From Rhabdothermincola sp037478855 (GTDB taxonomy: Bacteria > Actinomycetota > Acidimicrobiia > Acidimicrobiales > Acidimicrobilacustridaceae), in assembly GCA_037478855.1 (NCBI GenBank), contig JBBFLY010000096.1, forward strand, positions 1 through 8,274: 8,274 nucleotides of DNA, in the 5' to 3' direction. The notes beneath the pieces are model-generated. The model was not told the origin of the DNA, searched no databases, and saw nothing but the letters and a program-made list of their open reading frames with translations. Positions 1-6,519 of this stretch are shown here, piece by piece; the first letter of the stretch is position 1; the number at the start of each line of letters is the position of its first letter. Made by a program: the position numbers and the translations under genes.

Positions 1-1888
1 CGAGGTCGTCGGGGTCGGCGTCAGGCCCGAGCAGCGGGCCGGGCCCGTCGGGGCTGGGCGCTGGCTCGTCCGCGGCCGTGGCTGATCTGCGCAGCGCCGG
101 GTGGTTGAAGCGCACCTGCCCGAAGCCCTCGCCGGTTCGGATCCCGATGCCGGCGTGCTCGATCTCGGTGAGGCGGTCACCGTCGAGGGGTTCGTCGAGC
201 TCGAACACGGCGACGGATCCGGCTTTGAGACCGATGAGCGCGCTGCGGGGGAGCCCCCAGCCGGCGTGCCACGATTCGCGCCGGACGGGTTCGATCGCCG
301 CGACCACCCGGTCGTGGTCGGTCTGCGGCTGGCGCAGGCGGCACCCGAGTGCGCTCTCGAGGGTGCGTTGCAGCCCCACGAGGGATGGTGCCGGCCGGTG
401 CCGGTCATCCACTAGCAGGGTGTCTGACTGCAGCCAGACCACGAGCCGCTCACCGGCCTCGAGCCGGGCCCACTGGTCGCGCTGCGCTGCCACCGGGTCG
501 AGGATCTCGACCTCGGCGAGGCCGTAGTCGTCTTTCTTGGACTGCCCGAGCTCGACGGTTGGTGGGAGCAGCGCGTCGCGACCGAGGGTCTCAAGGCGTT
601 CGGCGAGCACGCCGCGCACTCGCAGCTCCCCGGTGAGCACCGTGCCCGCGGGCAGCGCCTCGAAGGTGAACACCCCACCGACCTCGGCGGTGGGCCGCTG
701 GCGTGCGTCGTCGATGGTGGCGTGGGTGGTCGCGACACGACCGGGGACGACCGGTCGGGTAGGTGCAGCGGCGGTGACCACGCCACGACGGACGGGTTTC
801 ACCTGCAGGTCGGGCGGGGGCGTCTCGATGAGACGGTTGACGACCTGCCCGTCGTCGCTGCCTTTGGGACGGGCGAGGGTCAGCGGCGCGGGATGTGCGG
901 GCGACCCGTCCGGGGAGGGCACGAGGTCGCTCACGACGAGCTCACCGTCACGCAGGTGCGGAGCCAGGTCGACCCCGTGGGCCGCCAGTGCACGGCCGAG
1001 CGCCCCCAGCAGCAGGGTGCCGGGCACGACGTCGAGCGAGGTGCTCACGTTGCCCCGGACCCGGTCGGGAGCGATGAGCGGGGTGAGCGTGCGCAGCCGG
1101 AGGGGGAACACCCGCCACCGGTCGGTGGACTCGCCCGCGTCGGGCAGTGGATCCACGGCCGCCGGGGCGCTGGTCTGGGCTGGCGCCGGCATCACCTGCG
1201 GCGGTGTTGGGGCCTGGGGGTGGTCGGCCAGCCAGTCGAGCCAGGGTGTCGGATCCTCTGCGCCGACGATGGTCAGCGTGCAGCGCCCGGCTCCGCGCCG
1301 TCGGTTCCCTCCGAGGCGCTTGACGAGCAGCGCGCCGGCGACGAGCAGCGCCTCACCGGCCGCCGCTAGCGCGTCGTCCACTGGTTGGTCGACAGGACCG
1401 AGTCGGGCCTCGGCGTGCAGCACGGCGCCGAGGCGCGCGTGCTCTTCGAAGCGGAGGTGCCGGTCGAGCGCCCGTCCGCTCGCAGGGTCGATGCGCACGC
1501 CGGGCTTCACGAAGGTGAGCGCCTCCAGCAGGCGTGGCCGGCCACTGAGCGCGGCCCGCAACCCCGGGCTGAGCCGAGCCGGTCGTACGGACAGCGCGGC
1601 GGGAGCGGGGAAGGTGGCACCCCGGGACGGCTCGGTGCCGAAGATCCAGGTGACGAGTCGGCTCCAGCTGTTGCCGCCGTCGTCCAGGCCGGCGGCCACC
1701 TGCTCGCAGGCGTCGCGCCAGATGCCGGTCAGGGTCTTGGCGGGCACGTAGGGCAGGCCGTCGTCGTCCCGGCGGACCATGCGGTCCACGCCACCGGGGC
1801 GGCCGGTGCCGGTGCCCACGTGCCAGTCGGTGTCGAGCCGCAGGCGTAGGCGCAGCTGGGGTCCGAGACGCGGCGGGACGGGCGCCAT
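1..1888 (-). CDS. csx10: Cas7-Csx10 fusion RAMP protein, type III effector subunit (3' end outside window)
   Basis: I translated this frame by hand: 629 codons from ATG at 1888 to the left edge with no stop. Residues 1-210 look like a Csm3-type Cas7 RAMP. They show GTGTGRPGGVD with Asp35 at the place of the Csm3/Cmr4 target-RNA-cleaving aspartate, then LPYVPAKTLTGIWR (45-58, the usual PYIPGSSLKG motif), WIFGT (81-85) and a glycine-rich loop LGGNRRRGAGR (192-202). A Pro/Ala-rich linker covers about 222-255. Residues 258-596 look like Csx10, the Cas5-like subunit of subtype III-D: SLDVVPGTLLLGALGRAL (284-301), GGVFTFEALPAGTVLTGEL (404-422) and a second glycine-rich loop IGIRTGEGFGQV (581-592). 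The protein should therefore bind crRNA through both a backbone (Cas7) and a 5'-tag (Cas5) module, and Asp35 could cut target RNA. The start overlaps the cas10 stop as TGATG. The window ends in a Pro/Asp-rich tail, so another domain may follow. The RAMP assignments are firm; the exact subtype is inferred. Confidence 0.85.
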   Translation of the reverse strand, partial: MAPVPPRLGPQLRLRLRLDTDWHVGTGTGRPGGVDRMVRRDDDGLPYVPAKTLTGIWRDACEQVAAGLDDGGNSWSRLVTWIFGTEPSRGATFPAPAALSVRPARLSPGLRAALSGRPRLLEALTFVKPGVRIDPASGRALDRHLRFEEHARLGAVLHAEARLGPVDQPVDDALAAAGEALLVAGALLVKRLGGNRRRGAGRCTLTIVGAEDPTPWLDWLADHPQAPTPPQVMPAPAQTSAPAAVDPLPDAGESTDRWRVFPLRLRTLTPLIAPDRVRGNVSTSLDVVPGTLLLGALGRALAAHGVDLAPHLRDGELVVSDLVPSPDGSPAHPAPLTLARPKGSDDGQVVNRLIETPPPDLQVKPVRRGVVTAAAPTRPVVPGRVATTHATIDDARQRPTAEVGGVFTFEALPAGTVLTGELRVRGVLAERLETLGRDALLPPTVELGQSKKDDYGLAEVEILDPVAAQRDQWARLEAGERLVVWLQSDTLLVDDRHRPAPSLVGLQRTLESALGCRLRQPQTDHDRVVAAIEPVRRESWHAGWGLPRSALIGLKAGSVAVFELDEPLDGDRLTEIEHAGIGIRTGEGFGQVRFNHPALRRSATAADEPAPSPDGPGPLLGPDADPDDL

Positions 1889-3606
1889 CAGCGGTCTTCC
1901 CCGGCAGGTTCGGTCGTCGCCGACCGGGATCCCAGGCCCGTGAACTCGGCGGCCTCCATGGCGTCGAGCAACGAGGTGCGGGCGAGCGGCGCGGGCGCTG
2001 CGGGCTCGTCCGTGAACAGCGCATCGTCCGGTCCGTCGGCTAAGTGCTTGGCGCTCTGGTAGCGGGTCTTCAGCAGTAGGAAGCGGAACTCGGCTTCGTC
2101 CTTGCCGACGAACAACCCTGAGCGCAGGTCGTGGATCTGGCTGCGGGGCAGGACAGGACGCCCCTCGCCGTCCTTTTCGGTCAGGACACGGACTTTGGCT
2201 TCGAGGTGCTCCCAGCCCCGTCCTTCGAACCACGCGTTGGACGGGCGGTGCTCAGGGGGGGTCACGACGTAGGGTCGGGTGTAGAGCCGGGTCGTGCCGG
2301 TGTCGGTGGACATGCGCTCCCGCAGGGTTTTCAAGTCCGTGGCGGCGACGTCGTAGAGCACGTGGAAGTCGACGGCCGAACACGGTGTCACCCGGTGGCT
2401 GCCGTCGCCGGGGCGGGCATGGAGCTTCACCTGTTTCGCGGAGGCGGTGAGTTCCTCGGCGAGGTCGTAGGCGGCTGAGAACGGGTAGTGGGGCTTGACG
2501 ATGGCGACCCCGGCGCACGCACCGAGACGCGGGTGACCGAACGCCGCTTGGGCGATGCGGGGGATGATCCCGTCCCGCAGGTCGGGATCAGCGCTCTGTC
2601 GCTCGAAGGCCTGCAGGTAGGTGACGGCGAGGTCGAGGGCTCGGCGGCCGTCGCAGAGCACGGTCACGTCGTCGCCGCCGAGCACGACGGGTACCAATGA
2701 GCGGTCGGCGCCGCCGACTTGCGTGGCGAGGGCGTCGTTCAGTGCCTGCACCACGAGGTCGTTGAGGGCGAGGGAGAAGGACCGCAGCGAGTTCACGTAG
2801 GCCCGGTTGCGTTCGGCGGTGTTGGTGGCGCCGTTGAGCAGTCCGGCCTTCTCGAGCAGCGTGTCGAAGTTCACGAACACCGAGCCGAGGCCGTTGCCGT
2901 CCGCGTGGATTACCCCGAGCCAGTCGAGGTGTTCCTGGGCGGCTTCGAGCTCGTCGATCGTGGGTGCGACACCGTCGCCGAGCAGCTGTTGCATGCGCTG
3001 GCGTCCCGCGTCGGCGGCGGCTAGCGCGGCGGAGACTGCTGCGGAGCGGGGCTGAGGCACTGGATCGGGTGCTGAGCGGTCGAGCACTGCGGCCGGTAGT
3101 CCGCTGGTCGTGCAGCGGGCTCCGATGGGGACTCCGGGGAACCGGAGCTGCGGTCCGCCCCGGTTGACGCGGACTGGTCCCAGGTCGCGATGAAGCTGCA
3201 TCGACACCTTGTGGATCGAGGTCAGGTTCCAGTCGAACGGCTCGGAGATGACCCCGCAGATGTCGAGCCCCGGTGCCTGCTGGAGTGCGCGGCTCGTTAC
3301 TTTCCACACCAGCTGCTCCGCGCGGTCGCGGTCAGCGACCAGCACGAGTGCCTTGCCTGAGGCGGCGACGACGACCTCGGCGACGCCGCCCTGTTCGATC
3401 GGGGGGTTGCGGGTGCGGTCACAGAGGTGGTCGGCGACCCCGGTCGGCGTCGGCGCAGATATCCCGGTGAGCTTGGTGACGGCCTCGAGGACCCACGTCG
3501 ATCCGGCCTGCGCGGTCAGCTCCGACGCGCCGAGGTTCACCTTGAGCTTGTTCGTGTCGAAGATGTATCGCTGGTTGCCTGAGGTCTCGAAGAGCACCAG
3601 GTGCAT
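1888..3606 (-). CDS. cas10: Cas10, HD-less, with intact GGDD cyclase motif
   Basis: Large subunit of the type III effector. I see a first palm-like region at the N-terminus (YIFDTNKLKVNLGAS, residues 14-28). The second palm follows with HADGNGLG (234-241), VVLGGDDVTVL (307-317, GGDD at 310-313) and AGVAIVKPHYPFSAAYDLAEEL (365-386), the usual run after GGDD in this family. GGDD in Cas10 makes cyclic oligoadenylate when target RNA is bound, which activates CARF-domain effectors; none is inside this window. At 572 aa it is short for Cas10 and starts directly at the palm, with no HD nuclease domain, as is common in subtype III-D. I prefer the ATG at 3606 to the in-frame ATG at 3630 (580 aa), because GGAAGGAAG lies 7 nt upstream of 3606 and conserved sequence begins at once. 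Its stop overlaps the next gene's start (TGATG at 1890-1886). A 135-nt gap separates it from cas6. Confidence 0.92.
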   Translation of the reverse strand: MHLVLFETSGNQRYIFDTNKLKVNLGASELTAQAGSTWVLEAVTKLTGISAPTPTGVADHLCDRTRNPPIEQGGVAEVVVAASGKALVLVADRDRAEQLVWKVTSRALQQAPGLDICGVISEPFDWNLTSIHKVSMQLHRDLGPVRVNRGGPQLRFPGVPIGARCTTSGLPAAVLDRSAPDPVPQPRSAAVSAALAAADAGRQRMQQLLGDGVAPTIDELEAAQEHLDWLGVIHADGNGLGSVFVNFDTLLEKAGLLNGATNTAERNRAYVNSLRSFSLALNDLVVQALNDALATQVGGADRSLVPVVLGGDDVTVLCDGRRALDLAVTYLQAFERQSADPDLRDGIIPRIAQAAFGHPRLGACAGVAIVKPHYPFSAAYDLAEELTASAKQVKLHARPGDGSHRVTPCSAVDFHVLYDVAATDLKTLRERMSTDTGTTRLYTRPYVVTPPEHRPSNAWFEGRGWEHLEAKVRVLTEKDGEGRPVLPRSQIHDLRSGLFVGKDEAEFRFLLLKTRYQSAKHLADGPDDALFTDEPAAPAPLARTSLLDAMEAAEFTGLGSRSATTEPAGEDR

Positions 3607-3741
3607 CCGGCCGCTTCCTTCCACGTGCATCCGATCGGCAGCCTCGTCACCGGCCGGGCAGTGAATAGCACATTCGTCATCGATGCTGCCGCTGATCAGG
3701 AGCCTTTCGCTCTCTTGTCGGGTATCGCTGTGACACCGCTC
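3607..3741. other. cas6-cas10 intergenic gap
   Basis: This is the only real gap in the cas operon (135 nt). I find no credible small gene in it. Its cas10-proximal end holds the cas10 ribosome binding site. It also holds the 8-bp palindrome CTGATCAG (3692-3699) and a short hairpin, GGTGTC-ACAGC-GATACC on the minus strand (3737-3721), just after the cas6 stop. A promoter serving cas10 separately is possible, but I see no convincing -35/-10 pair. There is no U-run typical of an intrinsic terminator. Confidence 0.5.
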
Positions 3742-4548
3742 CTAGGTCTTGCTGTTCGTGAGGCGCACCCAGCCGAGACCCTTGGTGGTTTGGTCGCCGA
3801 GGCCGGCGTAGGCGGCTAGGAGGTAGAGCGCGTTGAGGCTCCGTCGGGTCCAGTCGTCGAGGTCGGCCGGTCGGGGCAGGTGGTGCACGACCCAGCCGAC
3901 CGCCCCGATCTCCCAGTGGTCGGGGGAGCGGACCAGCGCCCGTTGCGTGTGCAGGTCGAACGACGCCACCACCACCGTGCCGATCGCGGCGTCGAGGTCG
4001 GTGGTGAGCAGCCCAGCTGGGGCGAAGGTTTCGAAGCGCGTGCGCAGGCGCTCGAGCACGGCGATCGGTTCGGGGAACGGCAGGACCCTGCGGGTCCGGC
4101 CGTGAGCGGCGGGCAGGCGCAGCGTGGTCGGCGACCGGAGCTCGAGCCGCCACCGGGAGGCGGGCTCCGCTTCGAGCAGGTCCCGGTAGCTGGCGGGGTA
4201 GACGTCGATGCGTTCGATCGCCAGCTCGCTACGCAGCAGGGTGAGCTCACACTCGTCGAGGGCGAGGGCGATGGATTCGGTCAGCGCATCGTCGAGCACG
4301 CCGAGCTCGAAGCGCAGCCGGGACTCTTCGGTGACGAGTGGCGTGGTGGCGAACGGCTTCGGTGGTGGCCTGTCGTGAAGCTCGGAGGCGAGGCGCGGGT
4401 CGCGGCGCTGGATGGCGGCGAGCAGGGCGGCGTGCAGCGCCGGCCCGCTCGGGCCGGGTATCGGACCGGAGGTGAGTTGGGCGGTGACGATGATCCGTGC
4501 GGGCACCGCTCCACTGTGCCCGAGCGTCGTGACGGCCGTGGTACTCAC
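3742..4548 (-). CDS. cas6: Cas6 pre-crRNA endoribonuclease
   Basis: Cas6 cuts the repeat RNA and leaves an 8-nt 5' tag on each crRNA. The 268-aa product has the family layout. LHDRPPPKPFATTPL (residues 57-71) matches the conserved helix and following strand of Cas6; His58 is my candidate catalytic histidine. The C-terminal half ends in LLAAYAGLGDQTTKGLGWV (243-261), the glycine-rich RNA-binding loop of the family. I chose the GTG at 4548 because it forms a GTGA overlap with the stop of the upstream cas2 (4547-4545). GTG at 4557 and GTG at 4506 are in the same frame and would change only the poorly conserved N-terminus. Its likely substrate is the repeat at 8183, whose 6-bp stem sits just before the expected 8-nt tag. 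The family call is firm; the start is less sure. Confidence 0.9.
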   Translation of the reverse strand: MSTTAVTTLGHSGAVPARIIVTAQLTSGPIPGPSGPALHAALLAAIQRRDPRLASELHDRPPPKPFATTPLVTEESRLRFELGVLDDALTESIALALDECELTLLRSELAIERIDVYPASYRDLLEAEPASRWRLELRSPTTLRLPAAHGRTRRVLPFPEPIAVLERLRTRFETFAPAGLLTTDLDAAIGTVVVASFDLHTQRALVRSPDHWEIGAVGWVVHHLPRPADLDDWTRRSLNALYLLAAYAGLGDQTTKGLGWVRLTNSKT

Positions 4549-4826
4549 CCCACCCACAGGCTGCGGTCATCCAGGGCTCGCAGCATCGAGGGGACGATGA
4601 TGCGCCCGAGGCACGGTGGGCACGGGTGGTGCAGGAGCACCCGGTCACCGGGGCGGCAGAGGTGGGCTGCCAACCTGGTGAGTTCGGCGTGGAGCGTGGG
4701 GCTTGCGTGCGGTAGCAGCCAGAGGCTGCGCTGGATCCAGTCGCCGTGGGTCCGCAGCAGTCTCCGGAGCTGCTCCCGGCGCCAGTCGTCCGTGACGTCG
4801 AAGCTGACCAGGGTGGGGCGGTTCAT
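4545..4826 (-). CDS. cas2: Cas2 (second of a tandem pair)
   Basis: A 93-aa protein of normal Cas2 length. VSFDVTDDWRREQLRRLL (residues 7-24) is the ferredoxin-like first strand and helix, with the conserved Asp10 at the strand end. It is followed by HGDWIQRSLWLL (27-38), the second strand. Cas2 dimers bridge two Cas1 dimers in the spacer integration complex. Unusually, the protein carries HPCPPCLG with Cys69 and Cys72, a possible half zinc site. The ATG at 4826 overlaps the stop of the preceding cas2 as TGATG; an in-frame TTG at 4829 is the only alternative. Its stop overlaps the cas6 start. It is only distantly similar to its neighbour, so the pair is not a recent duplication. Confidence 0.88.
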   Translation of the reverse strand: MNRPTLVSFDVTDDWRREQLRRLLRTHGDWIQRSLWLLPHASPTLHAELTRLAAHLCRPGDRVLLHHPCPPCLGRIIVPSMLRALDDRSLWVG

Positions 4827-5119
4827 CAAAGGACGGCCAGTTCGTCACCGTCACTCATGCGGAGCCCGATCAGCCCGAGGCGGCAGTTGGGACACCAGGG
4901 AAGACCGATGAGTGAGTCGGTGGCCGGGTCGAGCTCGGCCCAGCAGCGCTCGATGAGGGCGGCGATGTCGGCGTCGGGCATCGGTGGGGCGGCGAAGGCG
5001 CTGTAGAGGACCCGGTGGGCGTGCGGCTGGAGGGACCGCACGAGCCGGTTCCGACGGTGATCGGAGGCTACGTCGAACGAGAGCAGCCACCCTTGGCGGT
5101 CCAACCAGGTCGCGATCAT
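4826..5119 (-). CDS. cas2: Cas2-like protein (first of a tandem pair)
   Basis: A 97-aa protein directly after cas1, sharing an ATGA overlap with its stop (5119-5116). WLLSFDVASDHRRNRLVRSL (residues 11-30) has the Cas2 first strand with Asp16 and the following basic helix. HAHRVLYSAFAAPP (33-46) fits the second strand. The C-terminal part carries LPWCPNCRLGLIGLR with Cys76 and Cys79, at the same place as the CPPC of the next gene. This gene is easy to miss, because an upstream in-frame start lets the open frame run back through the cas1 region in a meaningless frame. The ATG at 5119 is the only start that fits the family length. It likely forms part of the Cas1-Cas2 integrase, either as a homodimer or as a heterodimer with the neighbouring Cas2. 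The latter is inference. Confidence 0.83.
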   Translation of the reverse strand: MIATWLDRQGWLLSFDVASDHRRNRLVRSLQPHAHRVLYSAFAAPPMPDADIAALIERCWAELDPATDSLIGLPWCPNCRLGLIGLRMSDGDELAVL

Positions 5120-6096
5120 CGCCAGCGGTAGGGCTCGTAGGGGTCGCCGCGTCGCGCCCAGGCGACGAACCGGGCGATCTGGCGGTCGATGACGTCGAGG
5201 TAGGTGCCGTTTGCGTCGCTGGCAACTCCGTGCACCCGGTGGTGGTATCGCTCGATTGCCGCGACTCGGGCTTCGGTGCGCAGGCGGGGCCCGTCGTCGG
5301 TGTGTTCGATGTCGTTCGGTGTGAGTCGACCGAGGCCGATGAGGGCGAGAACCACCGATTCGAGCACGACGGGTCGCCACTCCTCCATGAGGTCGAACAC
5401 GAGTGTGGGTCGGGCGCGGAACGGTTCGTGGTACAGCGACAGCATCGGGTCGAGCCCCGCCGCGGTGACCGAGCGAATGACCGTCTCGCGCAGCAGTGCG
5501 GAGACGTAGTTGAGCAGTGCGTTGACCAGATCGTGGGCGCGACGGTCTCGGCGCTGGAACCCTTCGAGGGCTGGCAGGGTCCGGAGCGCAGCCCAGTAGA
5601 TGCTGGAGGCGGCGCCCTCGATGCCGCGAAGCTCTTCGAGTGAGCGGGCGGAGCCGGCGCGGGTCTCGAGCTGCTTGAGTGCGAAGGTGGTACGACGCTG
5701 CAGGTCTGGGGTGCGCCGCAGCCTTCGTTGGGTGAGCGCGTGCTGGTTGTGGATCTTGCCGGCGACCACGGATCTGGCGAACTCGAGCCGAGCGTCGGGA
5801 TTGGTGCAAAGCTCGTACTGGCGCAGGCGCAGATCGGCGGCGGCGCCGTGGTCGGGTTGGAGTCGGCCAAGCACCCGGCCGAGACCGTCGAGCACGACTA
5901 GGGGGACGCGTCGCTTGATCAGGAGGCGGAGTGCTTCAGAGGAGACTCGGGCGCCGGAGTCGAGCACGACCGAGCCGAGGAACGAAGCTGGGATGACGGC
6001 AACCGAGCGGTCGTCGATCTCGACAACCACCTGGTGGTTGCGTCGGCGGAGTGCAGCGTTGTGGGAGACGACGTACCAGGTGACCGGTGCTCTCAT
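5116..6096 (-). CDS. cas1: Cas1 spacer integrase
   Basis: Cas1 joins prespacers to the leader end of the CRISPR array. The 326-aa product has normal length and the full metal-binding set: Glu160 in GIEGAASSIYWAAL, His223 in LSLYHEPFRARP, and Asp235/Glu238 in LVFDLMEEWRPVV. The N-terminal beta domain spans about 1-80 (LLIKRRVPLVVLDGLGRVLG at 58-77 is typical) and the helical catalytic domain follows. The ATG at 6096 has AGAGGT six nt upstream. It is the first gene of the minus-strand operon and faces away from the CRISPR array, with an insertion sequence between them. There is no reverse transcriptase or Cas6 fusion, and no cas4 nearby. The active site looks intact. Confidence 0.96.
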   Translation of the reverse strand: MRAPVTWYVVSHNAALRRRNHQVVVEIDDRSVAVIPASFLGSVVLDSGARVSSEALRLLIKRRVPLVVLDGLGRVLGRLQPDHGAAADLRLRQYELCTNPDARLEFARSVVAGKIHNQHALTQRRLRRTPDLQRRTTFALKQLETRAGSARSLEELRGIEGAASSIYWAALRTLPALEGFQRRDRRAHDLVNALLNYVSALLRETVIRSVTAAGLDPMLSLYHEPFRARPTLVFDLMEEWRPVVLESVVLALIGLGRLTPNDIEHTDDGPRLRTEARVAAIERYHHRVHGVASDANGTYLDVIDRQIARFVAWARRGDPYEPYRWR

Positions 6097-6189
6097 CTCG
6101 GGACCTCTGCTGGCGGGTGGACGGTGCGGAGGGTTGACGTTGCCTGGAGATCGGTGGTGTCTGGAAGGTGGGAGCAGATGCCTGTTGGT

Positions 6190-6400
6190 GCTCTAGATGT
6201 CAGGGCGGGCTGTGACATTTAGGGTCAGTCGTAGGGTCCGCCGCCACGGTGGGGAGGCCCTCGTAGGGTGCGCCGAGGCCGGTTCTTCTGGTTCGGCTGG
6301 GTCTGTGACCGGAGCGGCTCGGATGGGTCGACTCCTGACCGCTGATCGTCGATCAGATGAACCCCTCGGCGCGCGTGCATACCTGTTCGGGAACTCGGGG
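6190..6400 (+). ncRNA. Candidate IS110 bridge RNA (approximate limits)
   Basis: IS110-family elements encode a structured RNA in the non-coding end upstream of the transposase. Its two internal loops pair with the target and with the element ends to guide recombination. Here the right place holds a strong 5' hairpin: arms 6190-6202 and 6213-6225, 13 pairs including three GU, with a 10-nt loop. Next comes a branched stem (CCGAG 6273-6277 with CTCGG 6318-6322, enclosing CCGGTT with GACCGG) and the hairpin at 6342-6356. The position, length and folding fit. I could not assign guide loops because the element ends are unknown, so this is inference from family and position. Confidence 0.35.
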
Positions 6401-6503
6401 CCGGCGATCGTGTCGGACCTCTGCTTCGAGAATGTCTGGTTGATCACACCCCTACGGGCTCGTGCGAGCTGTGCGGAGGAGCCGGCGTGACGGCAACGAC
6501 GAC

Positions 6504-6511
6504 GAGAGGAG
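6504..6511 (+). promoter_or_regulatory. Transposase ribosome binding site
   Basis: GAGAGGAG lies 8 nt before the ATG at 6520. It decides the start in favour of that ATG over the in-frame GTG at 6487, which has no such site at the right distance. Confidence 0.65.
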
Positions 6512-6519
6512 CAGACGAG

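Larger units (their letters stand above)
6097..6519. other. Non-coding region between cas1 and transposase
   Basis: These 423 nt hold no credible gene. The part next to cas1 must carry the cas operon promoter and ribosome binding site unless the insertion has moved them; I see no clear -35/-10 pair there. The rest should be the left end of the IS110-family element. Structure is dense: a 13-bp hairpin at 6190-6225, a 15-nt direct repeat (one mismatch) at 6229-6243 and 6261-6275, nested pairing of 6273-6284 with 6307-6322, and the near-palindrome CTGATCGTCGATCAG at 6342-6356. The boundary between host sequence and element is not visible. Confidence 0.55.

Noticed and set aside
537..1751. 404-codon plus-strand open frame
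   Set aside because: Ser/Arg/Ala-rich antisense reading of the fusion gene with no recognisable motif.
1353..2024. 223-codon minus-strand frame across the cas10/Cas7-Csx10 junction
   Set aside because: Arg/Pro-rich shadow. The neighbouring frame starting at 1888 gives clear RAMP motifs without a stop.
3880..4911. 343-codon plus-strand open frame across cas6 and both cas2 genes
   Set aside because: It crosses three well-supported minus-strand genes, its composition is Gly/Arg-rich, and it shows no motif.
4826..5809. Long 327-codon version of the first cas2 frame
   Set aside because: Only the last 97 codons resemble Cas2. The upstream part is an Arg/Pro-rich out-of-frame reading of cas1, so the gene starts at ATG 5119.
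6197..6490. 97-codon plus-strand open frame before the transposase
   Set aside because: It lies in structured, probably bridge-RNA-coding DNA, has no ribosome binding site I can see, and has no recognisable family.
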